Below, one piece after another: positions 35,103-43,246 of a stretch of 64,000 nt of DNA (position 1 is its first letter; each line of letters opens with the position of its first letter). This DNA comes from Enterobacter wuhouensis. GTDB lineage: Bacteria; Pseudomonadota; Gammaproteobacteria; Enterobacterales; Enterobacteriaceae. The stretch is from positions 1-64,000 of the forward strand of contig NZ_SJOO01000013.1 of assembly GCF_004331265.1 (NCBI RefSeq). The letters are read 5' to 3'. The position numbers and the translations under genes were made by a program. The notes under the pieces are model-generated. The model saw nothing but the letters and a program-made list of their open reading frames with translations. It did not search any database and was not told the DNA's origin.

Positions 35103-36098
35103 ATGTCGCTTAAAGCCATTGCCAAAGAACTGGGGCTGTCAGTCACCACCGTCAGCCGCGCCCTCAACGGATATGACGACGTCTCCGCCGAGACGCGCGC
35201 CCGCGTGGAAGCAGAGGCGCAGCGCCGTGGCTACCGGCCTAACACCTTCGCCCGCCGCCTCAAGATGGGCAAAATCGACGCCGTCGGGCTGGTGTTCCCC
35301 GTGCATCCCGTTCCGCTCAATAATAGCGTTTTTATGGACATGGTCGGCGAAATTAGCCACGAACTGGCGCGACATGAAATCGACCTGCTGCTGATTGCCG
35401 ATGATGATTTAGCCGATAAGCACAGCTACATGCGCATGGTGCAGAGCCGCCGCGTGGATGCGCTGATCGTGGCGCACACGCTGGATCACGATCCGCGTCT
35501 TGAACAGCTTCAGGCCGCCGGTTTCCCTTTCCTGGCGCTCGGGCGCAGCCACCTCCCGCAGCCGTACGCGTGGTTTGACTTCGACAACTACGCCGGTACG
35601 CATCAGGCTACCCGCTGGCTGATCGAAAAAGGCCATCAGCGCATCGCGCTGCTGGGCGAAAGCAATAACCAGGCGTTTATTACCCAGCGCCGTCAGGGCT
35701 ATCTGGACGCCCTGCGTGAGGCCGGGCTTTCCAGCGAATGGCTGCGCGCCATGCCGCCGTCGCGCCGCGTCGGGTACGCCACAACCAAAGAGCTTCTCTC
35801 TCTGCCGCAGCCGCCCACGGCCATCATTACCGACTGCAACACCCACGGCGACGGCGCGGCGATGGCGCTGGCGCAGATGGGGCGCTTGTCCGGCGACAAC
35901 GCCGTCTCGCTGGTGGTCTACGACGGCCTGCCGCAGGACAGCATCGTCGATATCGACGTGGCGTCGGTCATTCAGTCCACCCGTCAGGGCGTGGGGAAAC
36001 AGATTGCCGATATGGTGCGCCAGCTGATTAACGGCGACGATATCGAGCGGCTTCAGGTGCTCTGGCAGCCTGAATTCTCTCCGGGTCAGACGGCCTAA
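35103..36098 (+). CDS. LacI-family transcriptional regulator (RafR-type)
   Basis: 331-residue regulator: N-terminal LacI helix-turn-helix (KAIAKELGLSVTTVSRALNGYDDVS, hinge region to about residue 60) and a periplasmic-binding-protein-like sensor domain. It lies immediately upstream of the alpha-galactosidase and permease genes on the same strand, with two palindromic operators in the 105-base gap, so it most likely represses them and responds to melibiose, raffinose or a related alpha-galactoside. Substrate not provable from sequence. Confidence 0.9.
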   Translation: MSLKAIAKELGLSVTTVSRALNGYDDVSAETRARVEAEAQRRGYRPNTFARRLKMGKIDAVGLVFPVHPVPLNNSVFMDMVGEISHELARHEIDLLLIADDDLADKHSYMRMVQSRRVDALIVAHTLDHDPRLEQLQAAGFPFLALGRSHLPQPYAWFDFDNYAGTHQATRWLIEKGHQRIALLGESNNQAFITQRRQGYLDALREAGLSSEWLRAMPPSRRVGYATTKELLSLPQPPTAIITDCNTHGDGAAMALAQMGRLSGDNAVSLVVYDGLPQDSIVDIDVASVIQSTRQGVGKQIADMVRQLINGDDIERLQVLWQPEFSPGQTA

Positions 36099-36127
36099 AC
36101 CCACTAAAATTCCAAACCCGATCACAG

Positions 36128-36166
36128 ATCCGAAACGTTTTGGTTTGTATCCGAAACGTTTCGGAT
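36128..36166. promoter_or_regulatory. tandem LacI-type operators upstream of the alpha-galactosidase gene
   Basis: Operator 1 ATCCGAAACGTTTTGGTT (36128-36145) and operator 2 ATCCGAAACGTTTCGGAT (36149-36166). Operator 2 is a perfect 18-base palindrome with the central CG typical of LacI-family sites. Their centres are 21 bases apart, two helical turns, so two dimers would bind the same face. Confidence 0.8.
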
Positions 36167-36202
36167 CAACACTCAGGACATCCCGACGACAGGAGATGTC
36201 TG

Positions 36203-38326
36203 ATGCAAGATTCCATATTTCGACTCGAAAGCCATACGGTAGACGTGGTGGTGAAAACCCGCCCGTTCGCCGAAATTCTCTACTGGGGGCCGCACCTTCA
36301 GCACTTTTCGCCGCACGATGTGCCGAGCATTGCGCGCCCTGTTGCGAACGGCAGGCTGGACGTCGACTCCCCGGTCACGTTGATGGCGGAGCTGGGGCAC
36401 GGCCTGTTTGGCTCGCCGGGCATTGAGGGGCACCGCCAGGGGCTGGACGGTTCCCCGGTGTTCAAAACCATGCATGTGCAGCATGAATTAAACACCCTAA
36501 CGATAACCGCTGAGGATGAGCTTGCGGGCCTGCGCCTGACCAGCGAGCTGGTGCTGGATGCCAGCGGCGTGCTGGTAGTGCGCCACGGCTTAACCAATCT
36601 GAAAGCGCTGCCGTGGCAGGTGGACCGTTTCGCCGTCACGCTGCCGGTGGCCGAGCGCGCGCAGGAGGTGATGGCCTTCCACGGACGCTGGATCAGAGAA
36701 TTTCAGCCGCACCGCGTGCTGCTCGAACACGACGGCTTCGTGATCGAAAACCGTCGGGGCAAAACCTCCCACGAGCACTTCCCCGCGCTGATTTCAGGTA
36801 CGCCGTCGTTCAGCGAAATGCAGGGCGACGTCTGGGGCGTGCATCTGGGCTGGAGCGGCAACCACCGCCTGCGCGCGGAGGCCAAAACCGACGGTCGTCG
36901 CTATCTGCAGGCCGAAGCGCTTTACCTACCCGGCGAAATGGCCGTGGAAGAGGGCGACACGCTCTGGACGCCGCGCCTGTACGCCAGCTACTCCGCGCGC
37001 GGCCTGAACGGCATGAGCCAGCAGTTTCACCGCTACCTGCGCGACAACGTTATCCGCTTCCCGGACGACAAACCGCGCCCGGTGCACCTCAATACCTGGG
37101 AAGGGATCTACTTCAACCACGACCCGGACTACATCATGCGCATGGCCGACGAGGCCGCGGCGCTCGGGGTGGAGCGTTTTATCATCGACGACGGCTGGTT
37201 CAAAGGCCGCAACGACGACCACGCCGCGCTGGGCGACTGGTATCTGGACGAGGAAAAATACCCGAACGGCCTGACACCGGTAATCGACCACGTCAAACGG
37301 CTCGGCATGGAGTTCGGCATCTGGGTTGAGCCGGAGATGATCAACCCGGATTCGGATCTGTATCGCGCGCATCCTGACTGGGTGCTGGCGCTGCCGGGAT
37401 ACGCCCAGGCGACCGGACGACACCAGCTGGTGCTCAACCTCAACATCCCTGAAGCCTTTGATTATCTTGTCGAGCGTATGTGCTGGCTGCTGGGCGATCA
37501 CGCAGTCGACTACGTGAAGTGGGACATGAACCGCGAGCTGGTGCAGCCGGGACACAAGGGTAAAGCCGCCGCCGACGCGCAGACCCGCCAGTTTTACCGC
37601 CTGCTGGACGTGCTGGGCGAGCGCTTCCCGCACGTTGAGTTTGAATCCTGCTCCTCCGGCGGCGGGCGTATTGATTACGAAGTGCTGACCCGCAGCCACC
37701 GCTTCTGGGCGTCCGACAACAACGACGCCCTGGAGCGCAATACCATCCAGCGCGGCATGAGCTACTTCTTCCCGCCGGAGGTGATGGGCGCGCATATCGG
37801 TCATCATAAATGTCACGCCACCTTCCGCCAGCACAGCATCCAGTTTCGCGGGCTGACGGCCCTGTTTGGCCATATGGGGCTGGAGCTGGATCCGCTCACC
37901 GTTGATGAAAATGAACGTGAAGGCTACCGGCACTACGCCGCGCTGCACAAGCGGTGGCGCGAGGTCATTCATCACGGCACGCAGTGGCGCGTGGATATGC
38001 CGGACGCTACCACCCTGGCGCAGGGTATCGTGAGCGAAGACAAGACGCAGGGGCTGTTTATCGTCAGCCAGCTCAGGATGCCGGATTACACCCTGATGAT
38101 GCCGCTGCGCATGCCGGGGCTAGACGCCAGCGCGCGGTACCGCATCACGCTGCTCGATCACCCGAACATCCAGATTACGGGCGAGGGCGGGCACACCATG
38201 CGCAAGCTGCCGGCGTGGATGGAAGCGCCGCAAACGGCGAGCGGCGAGTGGCTGATGCAGGCGGGCATTGCGCTGCCGATTCTGGACCCGGAGACCGCCA
38301 TTCTGATTGGCGTCGAACGCGTGTAA
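36203..38326 (+). CDS. alpha-galactosidase, GH36 (RafA-type)
   Basis: Hydrolyses alpha-1,6-galactosides such as melibiose and raffinose. The 707 residues match plasmid RafA (about 708). After the beta-sandwich N-terminal domain, the TIM barrel carries the GH36 signatures FIIDDGWF, the nucleophile Asp in VKWDMNRE (near 435) and the acid/base Asp in SDNNDALERN (near 505). No signal peptide, so cytoplasmic and dependent on the downstream permease. The ATG at 36203 follows AGGAG; the frame is open 21 codons upstream through the operators, which rules out an earlier start. Tetramer by family. Confidence 0.93.
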   Translation: MQDSIFRLESHTVDVVVKTRPFAEILYWGPHLQHFSPHDVPSIARPVANGRLDVDSPVTLMAELGHGLFGSPGIEGHRQGLDGSPVFKTMHVQHELNTLTITAEDELAGLRLTSELVLDASGVLVVRHGLTNLKALPWQVDRFAVTLPVAERAQEVMAFHGRWIREFQPHRVLLEHDGFVIENRRGKTSHEHFPALISGTPSFSEMQGDVWGVHLGWSGNHRLRAEAKTDGRRYLQAEALYLPGEMAVEEGDTLWTPRLYASYSARGLNGMSQQFHRYLRDNVIRFPDDKPRPVHLNTWEGIYFNHDPDYIMRMADEAAALGVERFIIDDGWFKGRNDDHAALGDWYLDEEKYPNGLTPVIDHVKRLGMEFGIWVEPEMINPDSDLYRAHPDWVLALPGYAQATGRHQLVLNLNIPEAFDYLVERMCWLLGDHAVDYVKWDMNRELVQPGHKGKAAADAQTRQFYRLLDVLGERFPHVEFESCSSGGGRIDYEVLTRSHRFWASDNNDALERNTIQRGMSYFFPPEVMGAHIGHHKCHATFRQHSIQFRGLTALFGHMGLELDPLTVDENEREGYRHYAALHKRWREVIHHGTQWRVDMPDATTLAQGIVSEDKTQGLFIVSQLRMPDYTLMMPLRMPGLDASARYRITLLDHPNIQITGEGGHTMRKLPAWMEAPQTASGEWLMQAGIALPILDPETAILIGVERV

Positions 38327-38370
38327 GGTTGAAGGGCCGGGCAGCCGGCCCTCCGTTGAGGATAAAAATA

Positions 38371-39651
38371 ATGAACACAACAACCTGTACCCACAAAGAC
38401 AACCCTAACTTCTGGATCTTCGGGCTGTTCTTCTTTCTCTATTTCTTCATCATGGCCACCTGCTTTCCGTTCCTGCCGATCTGGCTGTCGGACATCATCG
38501 GCCTGAATAAAACCCATACCGGGATTGTCTTCTCCTGCATCTCGCTGTCGGCCATCGCCTTCCAGCCGGTGCTGGGGGTGATTTCGGACAAGCTGGGGCT
38601 GAAAAAACACCTGCTGTGGATCATCGCGGTGCTGCTGTTCCTGTTCGCGCCGTTCTTCCTGTACGTCTTCGCCCCGCTGCTGAAAACCAATATCTGGCTG
38701 GGGGCGCTGAGCGGCGGGCTGTATATCGGCTTTGTCTTCTCGGCGGGATCGGGGGCCATTGAGGCCTACATTGAGCGCGTGAGCCGCAACAGCTTCTTCG
38801 AATACGGCAAGGCGCGGATGTTCGGCTGTCTCGGCTGGGGGCTGTGCGCCTCAACGGGCGGCATCCTTTTTGGTATCGATCCGTCTTACGTCTTCTGGAT
38901 GGGATCGGCGGCGGCGCTGCTGCTGCTGATGCTGCTGCTGGTGGTCGCGAAGCCGAAGCCCAACCAGACGGCGCAGGTGATGAACGCCCTGGGTGCGAAT
39001 CAGCCGCAGATCACCGCCAAAACCGTATTCAACCTGTTCCGCCAGCGCAGAATGTGGATGTTCATTCTGTACGTGATTGGCGTGGCCTGCGTGTATGACG
39101 TTTTCGACCAGCAGTTTGCCACCTTCTTTAAAACCTTCTTCGCCACGCCGCAGGAAGGCACCCGTGCCTTTGGCTTTGCCACCACGGCAGGGGAAATTTG
39201 CAACGCCATCATCATGTTCTGCTCGCCGTGGATCATCAACCGCATCGGCGCGAAAAACACGCTGCTGATCGCTGGGGTGATTATGGCGACGCGCATTATC
39301 GGCTCGTCGTTCGCCACCACCGCCGTGGAGGTCATTGCCCTCAAGATGCTGCACGCGCTGGAGGTCCCGTTCCTGCTGGTGGGCGCATTCAAGTACATCA
39401 CGGGGGTGTTTGACACGCGGCTGTCGGCCACCATCTACCTGATTGGCTTCCAGTTTGCCAAACAGTCGGCGGCCATTTTCCTCTCCGCCTTTGCCGGGAA
39501 TATGTATGACCGGATCGGCTTCCAGGAGACATACCTGATGCTGGGCTGCTTCGTGCTGGCGATTACGGTGGTGTCGGCGTTTACGCTGAGTGGCAGGCGG
39601 GAGATTGCTGCCGCCTCGGGGGCAGCAGCGTTAACACATCAGTCCAGGTAA
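38371..39651 (+). CDS. LacY/RafB-family oligosaccharide:H+ symporter
   Basis: Twelve-helix major facilitator of the lactose permease family, 426 residues. The LacY catalytic residues can be traced: Glu in TAGEICNAI (E269 type), Arg in ATRIIGSS (R302), and His and Glu in MLHALEVPFLL (H322, E325). It would import the substrate for the upstream alpha-galactosidase. The ATG at 38371 follows TTGAGGAT; the open frame further left runs through the galactosidase gene and is not real. Its 3' end overlaps the convergent rhaM stop by 13 bases. Confidence 0.92.
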   Translation: MNTTTCTHKDNPNFWIFGLFFFLYFFIMATCFPFLPIWLSDIIGLNKTHTGIVFSCISLSAIAFQPVLGVISDKLGLKKHLLWIIAVLLFLFAPFFLYVFAPLLKTNIWLGALSGGLYIGFVFSAGSGAIEAYIERVSRNSFFEYGKARMFGCLGWGLCASTGGILFGIDPSYVFWMGSAAALLLLMLLLVVAKPKPNQTAQVMNALGANQPQITAKTVFNLFRQRRMWMFILYVIGVACVYDVFDQQFATFFKTFFATPQEGTRAFGFATTAGEICNAIIMFCSPWIINRIGAKNTLLIAGVIMATRIIGSSFATTAVEVIALKMLHALEVPFLLVGAFKYITGVFDTRLSATIYLIGFQFAKQSAAIFLSAFAGNMYDRIGFQETYLMLGCFVLAITVVSAFTLSGRREIAAASGAAALTHQSR

Positions 39652-39953
39652 AACACCTCTTTCAGCTCCGCGCTCACCGGGCTGTTATCCGGGTTCGACG
39701 GCATGACGTCACCCATATGCTTCCACCAGCGCTGGCAAACCTCGGTATTGGCTACCGCATTCCAGCGCTCCTCCGATTCAATCTCCACGGTTGCGAACAG
39801 CAGGTTGCGGGCTTTGTCGAGATAAATGGCGTAGTGGTGCGCGCCGTGGGCTTTCAGCACCGCTTCCAGCTCGGGCCAGATGGGATTGTGGCGTCGCGCG
39901 TACTCCTCGTGCGCCTCCGGGTTTACCTGCATCACAAAGGCTTTGCGGATCAT
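39639..39953 (-). CDS. rhaM: L-rhamnose mutarotase
   Basis: Interconverts alpha- and beta-L-rhamnose before isomerisation. The 104 residues equal E. coli RhaM, with the active-site His in HHYAIYLD near residue 40 and the WWKHMGDVMP segment that closes the pocket. Last gene of the rhamnose operon on the minus strand. Its ATG overlaps the stop of the dehydrogenase gene by 4 bases, so it is translated with it. The stop lies within the convergent permease gene. In E. coli rhaM follows rhaD directly; here six genes intervene. Confidence 0.95.
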   Translation of the reverse strand: MIRKAFVMQVNPEAHEEYARRHNPIWPELEAVLKAHGAHHYAIYLDKARNLLFATVEIESEERWNAVANTEVCQRWWKHMGDVMPSNPDNSPVSAELKEVFYLD

Positions 39954-41098
39954 AATGCCTCCAGGTACAGCTCGCGGACCTCATCGCGGCTGGCGGTGCG
40001 CGGGTTGCACGGCGCGCACGGATCGGCGAGGGCTTTATCCAGCCAGCCTTCGATGTCCGCTTTGGTCACGCCGAGCTGGCTGAAGCCGGACGGAATGCCG
40101 ACGCGGGCGCTCAGGTCGCGAATCGCCTGTATGGCGGACATGCTGGCGGCTTCGTCGCTCATGCCGCGGGTATCCACGCCCATCGCCTGCGCCACGCGGG
40201 CAAAACGGGCGACCGCGTTCGGGCGGTTAAAGTTTTCGATGATCGGCAGCAGGATGGCGTTGCACACGCCGTGCGGCAGGTTGTGCGTCGCCCCCGGCTG
40301 GTGCGCCAGGGCGTGTACCAGACCTAGACCGGCGCTGTTAAACGCCATGCCCGCCAGATACTGGCCAAACGCCATCTGTTCGCGCGCCTCCAGGCTATGA
40401 CCGTCGTCGACCGCTTTCGGTAGCCAGAGGTTGATCAGGCGAATCGCTTCCAGCGCGTTGGCGTCGGTCAGCGGGTGCGCGCCGACGGACACGTAGGCTT
40501 CAATGGCGTGGGTTAGCGCATCCATACCGGTTGCGGCGGTCACGGAGGCGGGAATATCGAGCATCACGCTGGCATCGTCCACGGCGATATCCGGGATGAT
40601 GTTCGGGTCGATAATCACCTCTTTCACCTGCCGCGCGGAGTCGATGATCACCGCGTTGCTGGTCATCTCCGCCGCCGTGCCCGCGGTGGTGTTGATCGCC
40701 ACCAGCGGCACGCCCGCGTTTTTCACCTTGCCGACGCCGGAATAATCGGTTGACGGGCCGGGGTTGGCGGTGAGGATTTTGATCGCCTTGGCGGTATCAA
40801 TCGGGCTGCCGCCGCCGAAGGCAATGAGGTAATCACACTCCGCATCCTGATATGCCGCATAGCCCTTTTGCACCAGCGCTTCCGTCGGGTTCGGGAACAC
40901 CTCATCGAACAGGTGATACGACATCTGATGGGCGTCCAGCGCGGTAAACAGGCTGTCGAGCAGGCCCAGCTTTACCAGCTGGCCGTCGGTAACAATCAGC
41001 GCTTTTCCCCACTGCTTGTTTGCCACCAGGTTCACCATATCGCCAATTGCGCCCGCGCCGTGCAGGCTGATTTTTGGCAGTGCCAACATAAAGCTCAT
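39950..41098 (-). CDS. iron-dependent alcohol dehydrogenase, lactaldehyde reductase (FucO) type
   Basis: 382-residue group III alcohol dehydrogenase. NAD-binding GGGSPIDTAKA near residue 97 and the iron-binding histidines in GLVHALAHQPGATHNLPHG near 260-280 are intact. RhaD splits rhamnulose-1-phosphate to L-lactaldehyde, and FucO reduces that to 1,2-propanediol, so its place in a rhamnose operon makes sense for anaerobic redox balance. It is clearly diverged from E. coli FucO (which lies in the fuc locus). Substrate is inferred. Overlaps rhaM by 4 bases. Confidence 0.85.
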   Translation of the reverse strand: MSFMLALPKISLHGAGAIGDMVNLVANKQWGKALIVTDGQLVKLGLLDSLFTALDAHQMSYHLFDEVFPNPTEALVQKGYAAYQDAECDYLIAFGGGSPIDTAKAIKILTANPGPSTDYSGVGKVKNAGVPLVAINTTAGTAAEMTSNAVIIDSARQVKEVIIDPNIIPDIAVDDASVMLDIPASVTAATGMDALTHAIEAYVSVGAHPLTDANALEAIRLINLWLPKAVDDGHSLEAREQMAFGQYLAGMAFNSAGLGLVHALAHQPGATHNLPHGVCNAILLPIIENFNRPNAVARFARVAQAMGVDTRGMSDEAASMSAIQAIRDLSARVGIPSGFSQLGVTKADIEGWLDKALADPCAPCNPRTASRDEVRELYLEAL

Positions 41099-41136
41099 GA
41101 TAATTCTCCTTAATATGATTTTGAGGTAATCCGTTT

Positions 41137-41236
41137 CCCCCTCACCCTAACCCTAACCCTCTCCCCGGAGGGGAGAGGGGACTGCTCGGTGCGGGTTTCA
41201 CCCTCTCCCCTCCGGGGAGAGGGCAGGGGTGAGGGG
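41137..41236. repeat. compound palindrome (CCCCTCACCCTAACCCTCTCC type) between dehydrogenase and rhaQ
   Basis: Outer arms CCCCTCACCC...GGGTGAGGGG enclose two inner hairpins (CCCTCTCCCCGGAGGGGAGAGGG and CCCTCTCCCCTCCGGGGAGAGGG). This copy has an extra CCCTAA unit on its left arm. Same family as elements near 44.8, 46.9, 54.5 and 59.5 kb. RNA made through it would be highly structured. Confidence 0.9.
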
Positions 41237-41240
41237 CAAT

Positions 41241-42245
41241 TTAACTCCGTCTTCGCTGCATCACCCGGCGGGTAATAATCGGCAGCGAAATCACCACGAT
41301 CAGCATCGCGCCGATAATCACCGACATCACGATGCCGGGCACGTTGAGCAGGCTCAGGCCAAAGGTCACCAGCCCCATCAGGAAGGCGGCGATAATCACG
41401 CCCACCATGCTGCCGGACCCGCCGAGAATATTGACGCCGCCGAGCACCGCCATCGTCACCACCGCCAGCTCCCAGCCCATCGCGATCGTCGGGCGGGTGC
41501 TGCCCAGGCGCGAGGTGAGCAGCACCGACGCCAGGCCGGACATCAGCCCCACCAGCGCGAACAGCATCAGGTTGTGGCGCTTAACGTTAATGCCGGAGTA
41601 CCACGCGCCGGTCGGGTTATTGCCGATGGCGTAGGTGCGGCGGCCAAAGTTGGTGCGGTGCAGCACAAAGGCAAACAGCAATGCCAGCACGATAAACAGC
41701 GCGAACTCGAACGACAGCGCGCCCCAGACGTAGCCCTGTCCGAACCAGGCGAAGCTCTCCGGGTAGCTGTTCAGCGCCTGGTCGCCGAGCAGGATGTAGG
41801 TGATCCCGCGGTACAGGCTCATGGTGCCGATGGTGATGACGATGGACGACAGGTTAAAGCGCGTCACCAGGATGCCGTTGAGCAGCCCGCACAGCAGCCC
41901 GACGCCTAATCCCACGCAGACCAGCAGCGGCGTATCCACGCCCGCCGCCGCGCAAAAGCCCATCACCGTGGAGCTGAGCGCGATGGTGGAGGCCACCGAC
42001 AGGTCAATTTCCCGGGCGATGATCAGCATCGCCATCGGCAGCACGATGATCGCCTTTTCGGTGAAGTTGAACGTCGCGTCGGAGAGGTTCCAGACGTTGA
42101 GGAAGTAGGGCGAGGCCAGCGCGTTCACCACGAACACCGCCAGCGTCACCGCCAGCAGGAAGCCTTCCCAGCACAGCAGGCGCTGGAAGATGCCCGGCGC
42201 AGCAGGCACGTTTTTGATCTCTTCAGAGGCCATCATTTTGCTCAT
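41241..42245 (-). CDS. rhaQ: rhamnose ABC transporter permease RhaQ
   Basis: Inner-membrane permease of the ribose/rhamnose (RbsC, BPD_transp_2) family, 334 residues with about ten hydrophobic helices and the EAA-like region ALSSTVMGFCAAAG. It follows the other permease with a 4-base overlap. Gene order binding protein - ATPase - permease - permease (S-T-P-Q) is the same as in the rhizobial rhamnose transporter, the basis for the name. The last gene of the ABC block; a compound palindrome follows immediately after the stop codon (4 bases). Confidence 0.85.
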   Translation of the reverse strand: MSKMMASEEIKNVPAAPGIFQRLLCWEGFLLAVTLAVFVVNALASPYFLNVWNLSDATFNFTEKAIIVLPMAMLIIAREIDLSVASTIALSSTVMGFCAAAGVDTPLLVCVGLGVGLLCGLLNGILVTRFNLSSIVITIGTMSLYRGITYILLGDQALNSYPESFAWFGQGYVWGALSFEFALFIVLALLFAFVLHRTNFGRRTYAIGNNPTGAWYSGINVKRHNLMLFALVGLMSGLASVLLTSRLGSTRPTIAMGWELAVVTMAVLGGVNILGGSGSMVGVIIAAFLMGLVTFGLSLLNVPGIVMSVIIGAMLIVVISLPIITRRVMQRRRS

Positions 42246-43246
42246 GATTTCACCGCCAGTTTCTGCCGTGCCAGCGCCGCGTCGCGCAGGATCAGCCGCC
42301 CTTTACGCCTGTTGCCGCGCTCGTTCAGCAGCACCGCAATGACGATCACCGTGCCGGAAATCGCCATTTGCCAGAACGGGGAGACGCCGATCACCGGCAG
42401 GGCATTGTTGATAACGCCGAGGAACAGTGCGCCGAACAGGCAGCCGAGCACGCGCCCGGTGCCGCCCATGGTGCTGATACCGCCAATCACGCAGGCGGCG
42501 ACAACCTGTAGCTCAAAGCCGTTCGCCACGTCGACGTAGGCCACGGCGAAGCGCGAAATCCACAGGTAGCCGCAGAACCCGGCCAGCAGCCCGGAGAGGC
42601 AGAAGCTGACAAACTGCATTTTCCCTGCGTTGATCCCGGTGTAGTACGCCGCCGTGGCGTTGCCGCCCGCCGTGTACAGCGCCCGTCCGGTGCGGCTGAA
42701 GCGCAGGAAATAGCCCACCAGCAGCAGCGCGGCGACGGCGCACCAGCTCAGCACCGGCAGGCCCAGCACCGAGGCGCGCGGCAGGCCGAGGAAGTCCGCG
42801 CCCATCTGGTTGGCGTTCACCCAGCCGCCGCCGGAGAGCAAAAAGATAATCCCGCGGTAGATGCTCATGGTGCCGAGCGTCACCACAATCGCCGGAATGC
42901 CGAGCTTCCACACCAGCAGGCCGTTAATTGCGCCCATCAGCAGCCCGAGCGCGCTCGCGAGGATCAGCAGCGCCCAGACCGGCACGTCCGGGTAGTGGAA
43001 GTTAATCAGGGCGACAATCATCCCGGTCAGCGCCAGGTTGGCCGCCATCGACAGGTCGATGCCTTTAGTAAGCAGCACCATCATCTGCCCGAGCGCGAGA
43101 ATGATGAGAATCGAAGTGTCGTTAAACATCTCCACCAGGTTGCCCGGCGCGATAAACGACGGCACGCGGCTGCCGATAGCGACCACCATGAGTAACACTA
43201 CCGCGCCCAGCAGGGCTTCGCGGTGTTTTAACAGTGAGGTAAGCAT
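42242..43246 (-). CDS. rhaP: rhamnose ABC transporter permease RhaP
   Basis: Second permease of the same family, also 334 residues, with the helices ALLGAVVLLMVVAIGSRVPSF at the start and GTVIVIAVLLNERGNR at the end. The two permeases are alike in plan but clearly different in sequence, as usual for a heterodimer. It shares one base with the ATPase stop and overlaps rhaQ by 4 bases. Substrate inferred from location among rha catabolic genes. Confidence 0.85.
   Translation of the reverse strand: MLTSLLKHREALLGAVVLLMVVAIGSRVPSFIAPGNLVEMFNDTSILIILALGQMMVLLTKGIDLSMAANLALTGMIVALINFHYPDVPVWALLILASALGLLMGAINGLLVWKLGIPAIVVTLGTMSIYRGIIFLLSGGGWVNANQMGADFLGLPRASVLGLPVLSWCAVAALLLVGYFLRFSRTGRALYTAGGNATAAYYTGINAGKMQFVSFCLSGLLAGFCGYLWISRFAVAYVDVANGFELQVVAACVIGGISTMGGTGRVLGCLFGALFLGVINNALPVIGVSPFWQMAISGTVIVIAVLLNERGNRRKGRLILRDAALARQKLAVKS

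Noticed and set aside
36926..37975. 349-codon minus-strand frame opposite the alpha-galactosidase
   Set aside because: Shadow of a GC-rich gene with intact catalytic motifs on the other strand.
37954..38370. Upstream extension of the LacY/RafB-type permease through the galactosidase gene
   Set aside because: The extension lies out of frame in the galactosidase gene and has no membrane character; the ATG at 38371 has a good ribosome site and LacY-like N-terminus.
28082..40000. Genomic island with integrase, att sites or insertion sequences
   Set aside because: The block differs from E. coli in content, but no tRNA, integrase, transposase or direct repeat was seen at the borders.
41137..41236. 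Telomere-like CCCTAA repeats or a CRISPR array
   Set aside because: Only two CCCTAA units occur and there are no unique spacers of equal length; it is one member of a palindromic repeat family.
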